Source: Ceratotherium simum simum
Taxonomy: Eukaryota > Chordata > Mammalia > Perissodactyla > Rhinocerotidae
Assembly (NCBI RefSeq): GCF_000283155.1
Contig: NW_004454178.1
Span: forward strand, 24,494,099 to 24,558,098
Reading direction: 5' to 3'
DNA length: 64,000 nucleotides
Positions 35,961 through 47,844 of the stretch are shown piece by piece; the first letter of the stretch is position 1, and every line of letters begins with the position of its first letter. Both the position numbers and the translations under genes were made by a program. A model generated the notes under the pieces. The model was not told the origin of the DNA. It searched no databases and saw only the letters and a program-made list of their open reading frames with translations.

Positions 35961-38287
35961 TCTGGTATTGTCCAAATTCAAGATGTGCTCCTGTTCCAAA
36001 TAAATACCTCAATATATATGCACGTACATATGCACACATGTACACATGTAAAAGCACTAGATTACCCGCAACGCACAGCAGAAATCATTAACCAGAACTC
36101 GCCTCTCTCCCCCGTCCTCTCCCTCTCCCTGCGGGTTCTCCTCCTTTGTCATGTCCTCTTCCTGTGTGTCCCCACCCCAGCACAGCCCGCCGTGGGCACC
36201 CTCTCTGGATGGAAGCCCTCTCTGAAGGCGAGTGCACGTGCGGAGCAGCACCAGGGCCGCTGGAGCCCGGCCTCAAGGTCCCAGCCCGGCCCTCCTGGCT
36301 TCCCTCCTAGGCCTCCCCGAGACCCCCAGCCTCAGCTTCACTTCTAGGGCTGATAAAGGGGTCCTGTGTGGGCCTGGGCTTTGAACCCAAGGCCATGCAT
36401 GGGCTGCAGGGTCTGTGGAGGCTGTGAAGTTGTGTGCAATGACGGGTGTACAACATGTGACTTCCTTCTGGGTCTTAAGGTGACACAGATGTGCAGCACC
36501 TGGCCCCAGGCCAGCCCCTGGGCAGGAGGATCCGCCCTCAGCCTGGACCCCCACCCCTTCCTCTCCACTGGGGCACACAGGAGGCTGTTCCAGGGTCTAC
36601 TGGGTTCCCCGCACCCCACTCACTCCCGAATCAGGCCTGGATCTGGTCTTCAGACCCTCCCTGGTATGAAATCTGAGCCCAGGGTCCCACGAGGGCCACC
36701 GTCCCCAGGGCCGCCCTAAGGATCACCATTTCTCTTTTGTCCCCTCCTCCTCCACACCCCACACCCCTGTTTTATACCCTTTTCCCTCTCTGTGAACGTC
36801 AATCTCTGTTTGCAACCTATTGGCCCTCCCCATCTCCTGTTCTTTTTCTTCTTCCGTTTCCTTTCGAACTGAAACCAAATACGGTAAAATTCAGTCTAAA
36901 AGACACTTTTCTTGAAACCATTGTCTCCACCCACTGATAAAAGGGAAGGAGAGGCTTCACACGAGGGCTTTCTCCTGCCTCACCACGTGTGCACTGCTTC
37001 CTTGGACAGCGTGTTGTCCTAGGCCACTGACCGGGGCTCTGCCGCACCTGCAAGGTCCCTGGATGACGAGCTGGTGTCCCATCCCAGTCAGCCCAGCAGA
37101 GCAGGAGGCCGATCCCACCAGCCCTGGCTGTCACTTTGAGCCAAGGCATGTTCTGACCAACTCTGGGCTTGCTTTCCACAGTTTCTGGAGGAAAAGTGAG
37201 GCTATGGAGTGGGTACCACACTTCTTCGAGATGGCTGCTCCACTGGGGCTGCTTCCCTGGGAACCTGTGTTTCTGCCAGGTGGGAATCCTTCCTGCCGGG
37301 ATGCTAAAGATAATTAGCATTAATGAGGGATACCGCCAAGTTCATTCAGAATTCCTCCAAATGTAGGACAGCTGTCTGGTTAGAAGGACATTTTAGCCAT
37401 AGTTACATCTGGGCCTCTGTAAGTCACTGGGTCTAAGTTCCTTTGAGAAGCAGTTAAAGCAAGTCTAATTTTGGACATTTCTGGCAGCTATAACATTCTA
37501 ATTTCCCCTTTGCCTTAAAAAAATATTAAGACATACCCTGAGAAACAAATATGAGAAGCATTCTTGTTATTTAGCTATTCCTCTTAATCCTTATCAACAG
37601 CTCTCAGATAAAAGCCCTCCCAAAAGGCTATCTAGATTTACTAAAATCTCCTGTTTCCTGGGATTTCTGTGACTGCCACATAAGCTAAAATCAAACGTTT
37701 CTAAAAGCCGCTCTTTTCTGAGCTCGTTCAGTGGGAGCAGTGACGAGCCTGGTGGTGGGCTCCGATTTTTTTCCAGGAGGACACCCTTCCCTGTCTGATT
37801 GGTCCGCAGCATCTCGCTCCAGCTCCAGCGGGAGGACAGGCTGCTTCCTCCTCAGTTGTGGGGCACCGGGGAGCCCCCACTTTGGGCCCTGGGGGCGCCC
37901 CAACACAGGGTGCCACTGCTTCCTCTGGTCCGCGGGGACACCCAGAGGCCCAGCGCCAGACGGGGAGAACATGCAGCTTTCTGGCGGGCACGTCCTCTGC
38001 GTCACGCCTCCTTTCTAAATCTCCGGTCAAGAGTGACCCAGCTTTTCCTTCCCACTTCACAACCCCGGCTGCCCAAGAAAGCACCTGGAAGAAATCCAGC
38101 TTCTTGAAGTGGTTAAATAAACAAGAGGCTTATGATTCATCGAGGGATGAGGCGGCTGGAAGATGGAGCAGACCAAGTGCCAAACCCATGATGTGGCGCT
38201 TCTTCCTTCTGGGAACCCTGAGTCATAGAGGGAAGCGGGATCTGGGACATTTCTGAGGGGCGAAGACTGAGTAGGAGTGTGCAAGCA
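35961..38287. other. Repeat-poor, partly GC-rich intergenic DNA
   Basis: 36100-36720 and 37720-38020 are GC-rich and mildly CpG-enriched compared with surroundings. The 167-residue - strand ORF at 36817-37320 and overlapping ORFs on the + strand reflect stop-poor GC-rich sequence; none shows a known domain or a spliced-gene context. Confidence 0.4.
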
Positions 38288-38290
38288 TGT

Positions 38291-38326
<36 letters not shown>

Positions 38327-38562
38327 AAGAAAGAGACTGTGAGTCTGTGTATGAGAGTGTGTGTGTGAGTGTGTGAATGTGTGTTAGAGAGTCTGTGTGA
38401 GTGTGTGAGCTTGTGCATATGTGTGAGTTTAGCAAATGTGTGTGTGAGTGTGTGTGTGTGTGTCAGAGAAACTGTGATAGAATGTGTGTGTGAGAGTGTA
38501 TATGTGTGTTCATATGTGAGAGTGTGTAAGAGTGTGTGTGTGTGTGTGTGTGTACATACACA
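38288..38562 (+). repeat. (GT)n-rich microsatellite cluster
   Basis: A pure GT run at 38288-38315 leads into GA-rich and interrupted (GTGTGA)n sequence, with further GT runs to 38552 and a CA-containing end at 38555-38570. Overlapping Thr/His- and Cys/Val-rich ORFs on both strands are low-complexity artefacts. Confidence 0.95.
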
Positions 38563-39574
38563 CACATACTTCCCTCTATTTCCCTCACTCCCATTTACCT
38601 TCCCAAAATTGCTTTCTCAAGGATAGGCCTTGCACAAGGCTCTTTCAGTTGACACCTGACTTACATTAGTCCTACAGAATTGGTTGTCATCTTGGCCCCA
38701 CTCAACCAACCCCCACCCTCCCCCCACCCTCACCCCTGCCTCCTCTGCCAACCTGGGCTGAGTGGATTGTGAGACTTCACAAAGCCTTCTTTTTCGGCGT
38801 ACCACACCTATTTGTTACTTGGGGGTCATCCTGTGTTAATCCGGGTGATGTTTGTAAAAGTCTCAGTTTCTATTTTCAGTTGTGTAGAGCCGTCGGTTAT
38901 GCCTGGTTCATAAGGACAAGCAAAACTGCACGCAGCAACATGGAAAGCTGTTCCTCGCTGAAGGTTCTCACCCACTACGATAAGGGAGAGAAACAAGCAC
39001 ACAAAAAGGAGAAGAGAGGGTAACTAGAAGCTCAACCAGCCTAAAACAGGAAGGAAGCATCCCGGGGAAGGCATTACTAAGTGCTTCACAAGTGAGATAT
39101 CATTTACTCCTCAAAAGAAGCTCCTGGGTTGGGTATTATTTTACAGTCTGAGGAAATTGCCCCCTGCCCCCCGCTCCCTCAGAGAAACTTGACCCTCCAA
39201 GGTGGGAAAACAGTGGCAGAAAGCCAGGATTCTAAGCTCCCTCTCTCTGATTCTAGCCCATTCTCTTTCTTCAATACCAAATGGTCTCAAATATTTTTAA
39301 AGGTATTAGGAAACATAAGTGTTATCCCTTTCATATGTTTTACAGGAAAACTATCTTTGGAGCTGGGGAAGGGCCTGAGGTTGTCTGGTAAAGTAGCCTT
39401 TTACAGTGGAAGCAGTTATGTGAAAATTGACTGGAATCCTAACCTTGCATTAGCTGCTCAGTAGGAAAGGAGCCCCTTCTTATAAAGCAAATCCAATGAA
39501 ATTTTGTGAATATCAGCATTGAAGTTTATTTGTCCAAAACCTTGGGATCTTCCCATTGCTGAGAATGAAACTCC
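38563..39574. other. Unassigned DNA
   Basis: 39070-39165 (TCACAAGTGAGATATCATTTACTCC) resembles a decayed antisense MIR/L2. Otherwise nothing recognised. Confidence 0.35.
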
Positions 39575-39760
39575 AAATCAGTGATTTTCAACAGGGGGCA
39601 ATTTTGGCTCCCGACATTGACTTGACAATGTCCAGAGATATTTTTGGTTGTCACAATTGGTGGTGGAGGACACAAAGGCCAGAGATGCCACTAACCTCCC
39701 TACAGTGCACAGGACAGCCCCTGTCACAAAGAATGATCTAGCTCAAAATGTCAATAGAGC
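39575..39760. mobile_element. hAT-type (MER/Charlie-like) element
   Basis: CAGTGATTTTCAACAGGGGG, CAATTTTGGCTCCC, GACAATGTCCAGAGATATTT TTGG and CACAGGACAGCCCC, then AAAATGTCAATAGAGC, fit a widespread mammalian hAT non-autonomous element. No transposase. Confidence 0.65.
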
Positions 39761-40219
39761 AATTCCTTCCTTTGCCTGCTGGTCCACTGGCATGTGGAGC
39801 CCAACATGACTGTAGCCTCAACTTCAGTGGAACTTTTAACAGCACACCCTTATGGAAGCAGACCTGTAATCCAGTGGAGCCTAAAGTTGCAACTGTATGT
39901 CAATGGGCAGTGCAAATTCCCTGGGAGTGACAATGACAAGTACTGCTGAGGACACAGCATAGATTTCAGCTGTAGGCTTAGCCCATGTATGGCAGCCTGA
40001 GTGACAGGGCCCTGCTTTGTTCATTGTCCCCTTTTAAACTCTCTTACACTCCCCAGCTTGAGTGTGCCATCTGTTTCCTGCTGGGACCTTGACTGACATG
40101 ATGCCAATCTTCTTGCAGAGTGGATCTCAATGCACAGAGCCCCAACACATTTCTGGTAAACAGCAGGAAGAGCCCAGATCTGGGATTCCAGACCCTTGAT
40201 CCAAGGGTTGTGGTTCCAC

Positions 40220-40640
40220 TTATGGAGTGTTCCAAAGTGATTGTACCAATTTACATTCCCATGAGCAGCATTTGAAAGTTACAGTTGCTGCACATCCTTG
40301 TCAACACTTAGTATTGTCTATTTTTTAAAATTTATTATTTTAGCCATTCTGATGGGTGTGTAGTGTAACCTCATAGTGGTTTTGATTTGCACTACTCTAA
40401 TGACCAATGAAGTTGAGCATCTTTTCATATGTTTATTGGCCATTGGATATCGGTTTTTGCAAAGTATTTTGCCCATATTTTGGTTAGATTGGTTTTACTA
40501 TTTTACTGTTATCAATCTTTAGGAACTCTTCGTATGTTCTAAAGATGAGCCTTTGTCAGGTATATGTAATGTAACTGTCAGGTATATGTAATGTACCTTC
40601 TTCCACTACATGGGTTGCCTTTTCATTCTCCATGTATCAT
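40220..40640 (-). repeat. Old L1 LINE fragment, antisense
   Basis: ACATTCCCATGAGCAGCATT, CAACACTTAGTATTGTC, GTTGAGCATCTTTTCATATG and a CATTGGATATC stretch follow the antisense L1 3' end. Similar LINE-like sequence may continue to about 41100 but is not firm. Confidence 0.7.
40554..40597 (+). repeat. 22-bp tandem duplication
   Basis: TGTCAGGTATATGTAATGT followed by AAC and then by ACC forms two adjacent 22-base copies differing at one base, lying inside the L1 fragment. Confidence 0.85.
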
Positions 40641-42481
40641 TTGTCTTAATGTTAGTATCCTGGAGTTTCTTTTCATTGCACTTTTGGTTTATTTCCATTG
40701 ATTCTTGAATTTCATGTTTTCTTTTCCTTGATCTCTCTTTTATTTTGCTGAATTTTATTCCTAAACACATTTTTTCTGGTCCCAGATAGGACATATAGAA
40801 CACAATATTGTGATTTCTTGAAGGTTAACAGGTCTTTATTTTGCCTTCGCCCTTTATTTGTAGTTTAGCTGGGTATATAATTCTTTGAGAATTCTCTTTT
40901 TCTCAAATTGCATCAGCAAAATCGAAAGGAAAGAAAAAATATCTCCTCAAATCTCATTTAGGATATATATTTCAAATTTCTTAACCTTGATTTCTTTTTG
41001 TTTTTTAAGTTTTCTTCTGTTTCTTGAAATATCTCTGTTTCATGAAGGTTCAATTTCTTTGAATGGGCCAACTGGTCCCCATCTTTTCCTCTGCAGGAAC
41101 TGGTGAGTTTTCAATGCTTTTTTAGCCGTACACAGGGAAACCTATCCCAGATAAAAGAATGGAAAATTTTAGAATTATTGACCTTCTTTTTGCTAGGTTT
41201 AATGTAATTTGATGTGCAACACGGGAACTGCAGTTAGTGGAAGGCCGCACAAAGCCCAGGGAGTCTTGTACTAGAATATCTGCTCTCCCAGTCTGCCATC
41301 TGCTGTGGCAGTCTACACCAGCTGGGGGCACTAACCCTTTATCTCCCATTGCCAGCTGACAAACTTCAGCAGGAGCTGACACAACAGAATTTCCTGCTCC
41401 ATTTGGAGAGCTGCCGTCCTTACCTCTCTCTCTATCTCAGCAATTATCATAGGCTGAGATTGCCCCAGATTCAGGCTGCAGTAGGACTGAAATTCATTCT
41501 CTGTTAACTGAACCACCATAATCTACAGCTCCCCCTGGAAGATGTAAATTGTGGGATGGTTCACCTTTCCCTTATCCCATTTTTTCTGGTACCATTTCTT
41601 ATTGCAAATCATCAAGAATTTAAGAATTTGGATGGTGCCTTTTCCTAGTTTCCAGTGATCATGGAGAATTTTCCCTATTATTCTGTTAGGTCATTTTAGT
41701 GGGGATTTAGTGGAGTGATGGATATAAAAACTACAAAATGTTAGCATGTCATCCTCAATGGGAAGATTTAATGGAAGCTCTGTGATGGAAATTGTCTGTA
41801 GTTTTAAATGCATGCCAAACAGTAAATTCAGAGATTAGAGATTAAATGTGATTAAAATCTAAGTAGATATTCCAAACTTTTGACTATTGCTTCATTTTCT
41901 GGTAAAGCCCATAGCCAGTTGGAGGGTCTCCCTTATTAGTGCATTCTGAAATCGTCAGTAATTTCCATCTTACTCAAGCAATCCAAGAGCCCTGGATTTC
42001 CATGAAACTGAAGCTGGACTTCAGCTAGAAGAGCTAATTGACGGGCTTAATGCAGCTGCAGGAAATCCAAGGTGTGGCTCTGAAAATGCCTTGATTACAC
42101 TGCATACTTTTGTGAGATTCTCAATTAATCTTTGATTAGTGTTCTCATAAATGCTAGTTTGAGTTCTTTTTTAATCAAGACAGCATGTCAAGGATTTGTG
42201 TAATTAGTTCGACTTGACCTCTTAATAGTCAACATTGTTGATTTTGGATGACTGTTAACTCCACTGCTCACCGCTAAAATACAGTCCCTTTCCCAGCTAA
42301 TTTTACTTCCAAGACTTTTAAATAAACTCTGTGTTGTTAGTTTTTTAAAAAGAAGCCAAGCTATCTGACCTAATGAAGGGTTCAGTACTGTTAAAATATC
42401 AATTTTTCCCAAAATGATTAATAAATGAAATTTCCAATGAAAAATTTTGAAACCCTAAAAAATCGCCCTCACTTTTTCCTG
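40641..42481. other. Unassigned, AT-rich DNA
   Basis: The first part may be degraded LINE. 41760-42440 is AT-rich and unique-looking with ATTAAT/GATTAG type motifs. No gene is recognised. Confidence 0.35.
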
Positions 42482-42726
42482 TTTTTTTTTTTTTTTTTTT
42501 TTTTGTGAGGAATATTAGCCCTGAGCTAACATCCACGCCAATCCTCCTCTTTTTGCTGAGGAAGACTGGCCCTGGGCTAACATCTGTGCCCATCTTCCTC
42601 CACTTTATATGGGACACTGCCACAGCATGGCCTGACAAGGGGTGCCTCGGTGCACGCCTGGGATCCCAACCCCGGCTGCCAGCAGCGAAGCGCACACACT
42701 TAACTGCTACGCCCCAGGGCCGACCC
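42482..42726 (-). repeat. ERE SINE, antisense
   Basis: T-run at 42482-42504, GTGAGGAATATTAGCCCTGAG, second GAGGAAGACTGGCCCTGGGC module, and head complement CGCCCCAGGGCCGACCCC. The element carries the duplicated tail module seen in the 3911 and 9200 copies. No clear TSD. Confidence 0.9.
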
Positions 42727-42736
42727 CTTTTTTTTG

Positions 42737-44060
42737 CTTTTTATTTTGAAATAATTTCAGACTTATAATACAGTTGCACAAATAGTACAGGGATTCTGCT
42801 ATACTCTTCTTCCAGCTTCTACAAATGTTAACATCTAAGATAACCAATAGCACAATTACCAACACCGGGAGGTTAATGTTGACATAGTGTTAACTAATCT
42901 ACAGACCTTATTCACATTTCACCAGTTATCCCACGCATGTCCTTTTTCTGGTCAAGGATCTGATTTAGAATCCTGCATTGCATTTAGTTGTCCTACCTCC
43001 CTCATCTCTTTCAATCTGGGGCCGTTCCTCTGTCTTTCACGGCCTCGAAGTGAATGAACAATACCAGCCGCTATTTTGCAGACAGTCTCTCAATTTGAAG
43101 TTGTCTGATATTTTCTCATGATGAGACTGAGGTTATGCTTTTTTGCCAAAGATACCCCAGAGCAATGCTGTGCCCTTCTCAGTGCATTGTAGCCGAGGGT
43201 ACATGAGGTCCATATGTCTTATTACCAGTAATGGTCACTGTGATGATTTGATTAAAGTGGTGTCTGCCAGGTTTCTCCACTGTCAAGTTAGTATGTTTCT
43301 CTTTGTAATTAATAAGCATCTAGTGGGGAGATTCTTTGAAACTGTGTAAATACTCATTTCTCATCATACTTTCACTCACTAATTTTACCATCCGTTGAAT
43401 GATTTTTTGCCTATAACAATTATTTGTATGTGTTAGCAAGATAATGACATTCTATTTCCATCCTTCTTTCTGCATATATTAGTGGGAATTTCACTGTAAG
43501 TAAGAGCTGTCTTTGTCTCCTATTTATTTGTTCAATTATTTATTTGTATTAGTATGAGGTCGTGGGTATTTATTCTAAGAGTTACTATCATAATATATTT
43601 TGTTGCTCAACTTGTCCCAGATTCCGTCATTGGGAGATCATTCAAGTTGGCTCCTGTTTTGGCATGACTCCATTATTTTTTGATCACTGTCTTACTCTCT
43701 GGCACCACAAAATTTCCTGGCTAATCTTGTACACTCCCTGGGCCAGCCCTGGTGTCAGCTGTCTCTCCGAAGAGCCCTGTTCCTTTAATTGGAGAACATT
43801 ATTTAGAAACCAAGATTTGGGTACCAGGTGTGGTCATTGCTAGCGAGGTGTCATTGCCTCTCAGCCCTCTCATTTGTGATTTGGGTTTGTCTGTTAGTGT
43901 ATTCCATTTTGGATTCCCCTCACATTCTGAGTGTGGAACAAAGTGACATAGTCTCCATTTTCTTTACTGAAGCTATGTTTTACCTCCACCCTCTGGAACC
44001 TGGAGTTCAATACTTCTACCTACCTCCCTGCCTCTCTTTTCCCCCTTTCTTGCATTACAT
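42737..44060. repeat. Probable old L1-related sequence
   Basis: ATTTTGAAATAATTTCAGAC, ACAGTTGCACAAATAGTACA and AGATTCCTGGGCCAG-type text around 43600-43850 (ATTTAGAAACCAAGATTTGG) recall a common L1M untranslated or 5' block. Orientation and subfamily are uncertain. Confidence 0.45.
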
Positions 44061-44559
44061 GTCAAGGGTACAGAGTATGTTTGACAAATCTGATAGAGTT
44101 CCTAAGGGAGCCGGTGGGGGCTTCAGGCCCAGAGGCCGGCTGGCAGGCAGGCTGGGGCAGCCCCAGCTGACCTCAGGTTCAGGGTCTGAGAGCCCAGCAA
44201 ACAGCCCATCTGACCTTGTGCTTGAGTTCAGCTCCAAATCTCAGACACATTCTTAGGAAGGGAAAGGATTTGTCATGCGGGAAGAAAACTGTTTTCCTTC
44301 ATAGGATTTAGGGTAGTTCAAGTACCAGCTCAACCTTAGTTTTTTTTGTTTTCTGTTTTTCTCAGATTTGCTTCAGTTCACCTGATTGAAATACTATAAA
44401 CCTCTGGCTTGGGAAGGATATTTCCTGTTGAAATATGGGATGAATATTCCCGTCCACAACGTGCATCTTGGTGCGTGGAGTTGATTTTAAAATAACAAGT
44501 TGTTGTTGTTTTCCCCTGTGCTCGAGCTCGCCCAAAGCCAGAGAGGGTGTGAAAACAGG
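44061..44559. other. Unassigned DNA
   Basis: 44095-44200 is locally GC-rich. A 142-residue ORF (43828-44256) crosses from the LINE-like sequence into it and is treated as chance. Confidence 0.35.
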
Positions 44560-45125
44560 CACTTTAACACACTGCTGGAGGGAAAATAAATCATTTTAAA
44601 ACTTTTTGAAATAAATTGTGCAACACATTTTATGAGATTCAAAAATGTTCATATTTTTTGCTCATTAATTTGTTCTCTGGGAATCTCTCCTGGGGACTAA
44701 ACAAAATATATTTTAAAAAATATGCAGAGATTCATTTCAGCATTTTTACAGTAATAAACTTGAGAGAAAAAAACCCTGAAATATTGATAATCATAGAAAA
44801 GATGAAAAAATTGCCACAAGTGCACTTGATTGAATATATAGAGCCATTAACCAGCTTTCCCAATAAATTATATTAGTAACATGGAAAAGTCTTACGATAT
44901 AATAAGTTTAAAAAGGAAGATGCTAGGTTAGTTGTACATTTGAACAACACACACACATTGTTATTTGCACATATTTAAAAGACCAAGAGGAAATATACCA
45001 AAGTATAAACAGTGGTTATATTATGATACTTCATATATTTTTCTTTCTTTCTATTTTTTTGTATCTTGTAAATCTTCCTGAATGAGCACAACTTACTTTG
45101 ATAACAGAGCGGAGAAAATAAGGTT
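44560..45125 (+). repeat. L1 LINE 3' end fragment
   Basis: ACACACTGCTGGAGGGAAAA near the start and CCAAAGTATAAACAGTGG, then TATCTTGTAAATCTTCCTG and ATGAGCACAACTTACTTTG near the end, follow the L1M 3' UTR in + orientation. Confidence 0.65.
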
Positions 45126-45634
45126 TTCCATTGCTAGTAAGAATAAGTGAACGGGCTCAGCCAGTAGATTTAGTGATTGTGGTATGGAAGATGAGTTATA
45201 GTGGTATTGAAGATTAGTTCTAATGTTAAAAATAATTTTTAAATAATCATTCTCAAGCAGAATGGGGTGTGGTTGGCAGAATCATCTGGAAAATCTTTCC
45301 AAAATACATATCCACACATCCAGCTCCCATGCCAGCCCAATACACTTGCACGCACACATGCACACAGACACACACTCACACATGCACCCCGTCACTGGGA
45401 CTAAGAACCGTGATTCTCATTCTCCACCACAAAGATGCATCACCAAGGGATTGGGAAATCTGTGCTGAGAAGGGGGTGGCCATTTCCTCTGAGGGACACA
45501 GAGATGGACTGGGGCTCACTCAGTCCTTCACTAATGACTCTACTAAATTTGTTTAAAATAATATAAAAGAATATTTGGAAACCAAAGAAAAGAAAGAAGT
45601 TGCTTATAATCCTACTAGAAGGGCCAGTGTAGTT
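45126..45634. other. Unassigned DNA with a CA-rich patch
   Basis: 45335-45390 is CA-rich (CACGCACACATGCACACAGA). Otherwise nothing recognised. Confidence 0.4.
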
Positions 45635-45650
45635 TGTTCCAGTGTTTTTA

Positions 45651-45872
45651 TTTTTTTTTATTTTTTTTTAAAGATTTTATTTATTCATTTTTTCCCCCCA
45701 AAGCCCCAGTAGATAGTTGTATGTCATAGGTTCACATCCTTCTAGTTGCTGTACGTGGGACTCGGCCTCGCGTTGGACGGAGAAGTGGTGCCTCGGGGCG
45801 CGCCCGGGATCCGAACCCGGGCCGCCAGCATCAGAGCGCACGCACTTAACCGCTAAGCCACGGAGCCGGCCC
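45651..45872 (-). repeat. ERE SINE, antisense, near-consensus copy with TSD
   Basis: TGTTCCAGTGTTTTTA at 45635-45650 is repeated exactly at 45873-45888. The body (CGCCCGGGATCCGAACCCGG; CACGGAGCCGGCCC) is close to the ERE consensus, with an intact B-box in the complement. It differs from the other long copies in having a T-rich AAAGATTTTATTTATTCATT tail and lacking the duplicated GAGGAAGA module. Probably the youngest ERE in the window. Confidence 0.95.
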
Positions 45873-45954
45873 TGTTCCAGTGTTTTTAAAAAACATATCA
45901 TAGCCCTTAAAAAGAAATCCCTCCCTAGCCCTTCCTTGCTTGTGAAGGCAGTGC

Positions 45955-46178
45955 AGCATGGTGGTTTGGGCACACGTTCTAGGGGCTAATACTCTCTAGG
46001 TGTGTGACCTTGGGCATGCTCCTTAACCTTTTTGAGGTTATTTGTCTCTGTTTATCTGAATAAGATTGGAGGATGATAATAGTTCTGACTTCATAATATT
46101 AGTGAGGATTAAAAGGGATACCCATATAAGACTCTTAGAATAGTGCCTGGCATGTGGTGAGAACTCACTACTTTTTAT
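45955..46178 (+). repeat. MIR SINE
   Basis: GCATGGTGGTTTGGGCACAC, GTGTGACCTTGGGCATGC, TCCTTAACCTTTTTGAGG and AGTGCCTGGCATGTGGTGAG mark a full-length MIR. It is followed by an (ATT)n run at 46180-46206. Confidence 0.85.
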
Positions 46179-46224
46179 TAATATCATTATTATTATTATT
46201 ATTAAAAAATGATTTTATTCATAG

Positions 46225-46330
46225 CAGAGGTCACAAATGGTGGTCCATGGGCCAAGTCTGGTCAGCAGACATGTTTTAGTTGTATCTCACAGTGTTTTAA
46301 AACACTAATACATTAACATCTGAAAAGTGG
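46225..46330. mobile_element. Possible hAT-type element fragment
   Basis: GAGGTCACAAATGGTGGTCC ATGGGCCAAGTCTGG recalls the GGTCGGCAAACT..GGCCC..GGGCCAAAT family end also seen at 60865. Short and diverged. Confidence 0.4.
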
Positions 46331-47844
46331 GAGATTTCTCACTTCTTGAGAAAATCTGAGCATCTGGTAATCCTGGGCCAGCATTCCTGTGGAATGGGAA
46401 TTGGCAGGAGCTACATTGCTGCTGCTCCCTTCATAGACTCATGACCCTCCAGGTCAGAGCCAACTTCACTCATTCCTGTTGATGGTCCAGCCCCTGCAGG
46501 CAATGAGGCTCATGACTTCACATTTATAAATGCTCACCATCTTCCCTCTCCCAAATGATACTGTTTGATTTGTAAAAACCAGGGAAGATCCAGTGTGAGA
46601 GGCTAGGAAGATGCACAATGTCAAATTCGTGCTGTGTGTGGACAGCCGAAGACACCATTAACTGAGGGACATCAGTGGAGACACTGGTTAGAAAATGGGT
46701 CTCGGACTAGGAGATGAGTGTAAGGGAATGGAGCTGGCACAGGGCCACAGGCTAAGGTCAGAGCAGATCCAAGGCCTGCAACACCAATCCAAGTAGACCT
46801 GGGAGAAACCTGACATGCAGGGGATGGCACCCAGCAGAAGTCCTGCCAGACGGCCCCCAGCCTCCAGAATCTCTTGCATAGGCTCTGGGATTCCAAGTTT
46901 TGAGAGCAGGGCCAGGGAGCCTGGGACTCAGCCTCAAGGCCTACAAAGCAGCCATTTGTCCAAAATGGTCATAACAAGACCTGCGGTGGGCCTAGCTGCA
47001 CATTGAGCCAGAGAGCTACTGAGGCCAGACCCACTGTTCCACTTTGAACTGCCCTGGTGGGGCTGTGGTCTCCTTGTGTGGTTGAGGAGAGCAGGGGGTG
47101 GGAGAAGCAGCAGATGTTTAGAACAGTAGGGCGTGACCACAGGATCAAGATGCAGCTGCCGGTCCTATGTCAGGGGAGAGCGGATTGGCCAGTGTAGGGA
47201 CTGAGCCTGGGGCTCTGGCCTCCTTTGCCCTGGGACTTCGCCCAGCAGACCATGGCTCCTCACAATGTCACCGGAGTTTCCTAGAGAACTACTTGCTGTT
47301 CCATAAATGCTGTCTCATCTGTGGGTTTCCTGACACATTGGTTCCAGTAGGTTCAGGTGGGAGGGAGAATGGACTGAATAATCCTAACTGGAACCTTGGG
47401 GCCACAGCCCTCCCCAAGGCCAAGGTCACTGACTCATGTTCCCACATGCCATCTTCTCCTTGGTTTGAGGGAACTGCTGTTGGCTAGTAGCCCTTAGCTG
47501 TGGGTGGGAAAATTGCATCTTCAGGACAGAGAATACTTAATACTCTTCATTTATATACCCTTTCTAACCACAATGAAAAGGCAAAATCATCTAGCTATCT
47601 AGTTTCTGACCATGGGCACACACCAAGCCTTTTGCCTCTAGGTCCTCATGTTCTCCTGAGAGAAATGCTGTTCCGCAGCCAAGGGGCAAATTAGGCTTGA
47701 GGTCAGAAAGGCCTGGGTGGGTCTGCTCCCAGCCTCTCTCCTCCTCTGTGCCAGGCTGCCCAAAATCCTGCTCTCCATCCTGAATTAACTCACTCTGCAG
47801 AGGAGATGTTTTTACCATTAAAAGTCTTCAGTCTGTGGTTCAAG
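46331..47844. other. Unassigned intergenic DNA
   Basis: No gene or firm repeat. ORFs up to 106 residues overlap on both strands and have no signature. Confidence 0.35.

Noticed and set aside
36817..37320. 167-aa ORF on the - strand
   Set aside because: Overlaps 84- and 65-aa + strand ORFs in stop-poor GC-rich DNA; no domain, no splice or promoter context.
38137..38565. 142-aa Thr/His-rich ORF
   Set aside because: It is the translation of the GT/CA microsatellite on the - strand.
43828..44256. 142-aa ORF
   Set aside because: It spans LINE-like sequence and a GC-rich patch and has no coherent composition or domain.
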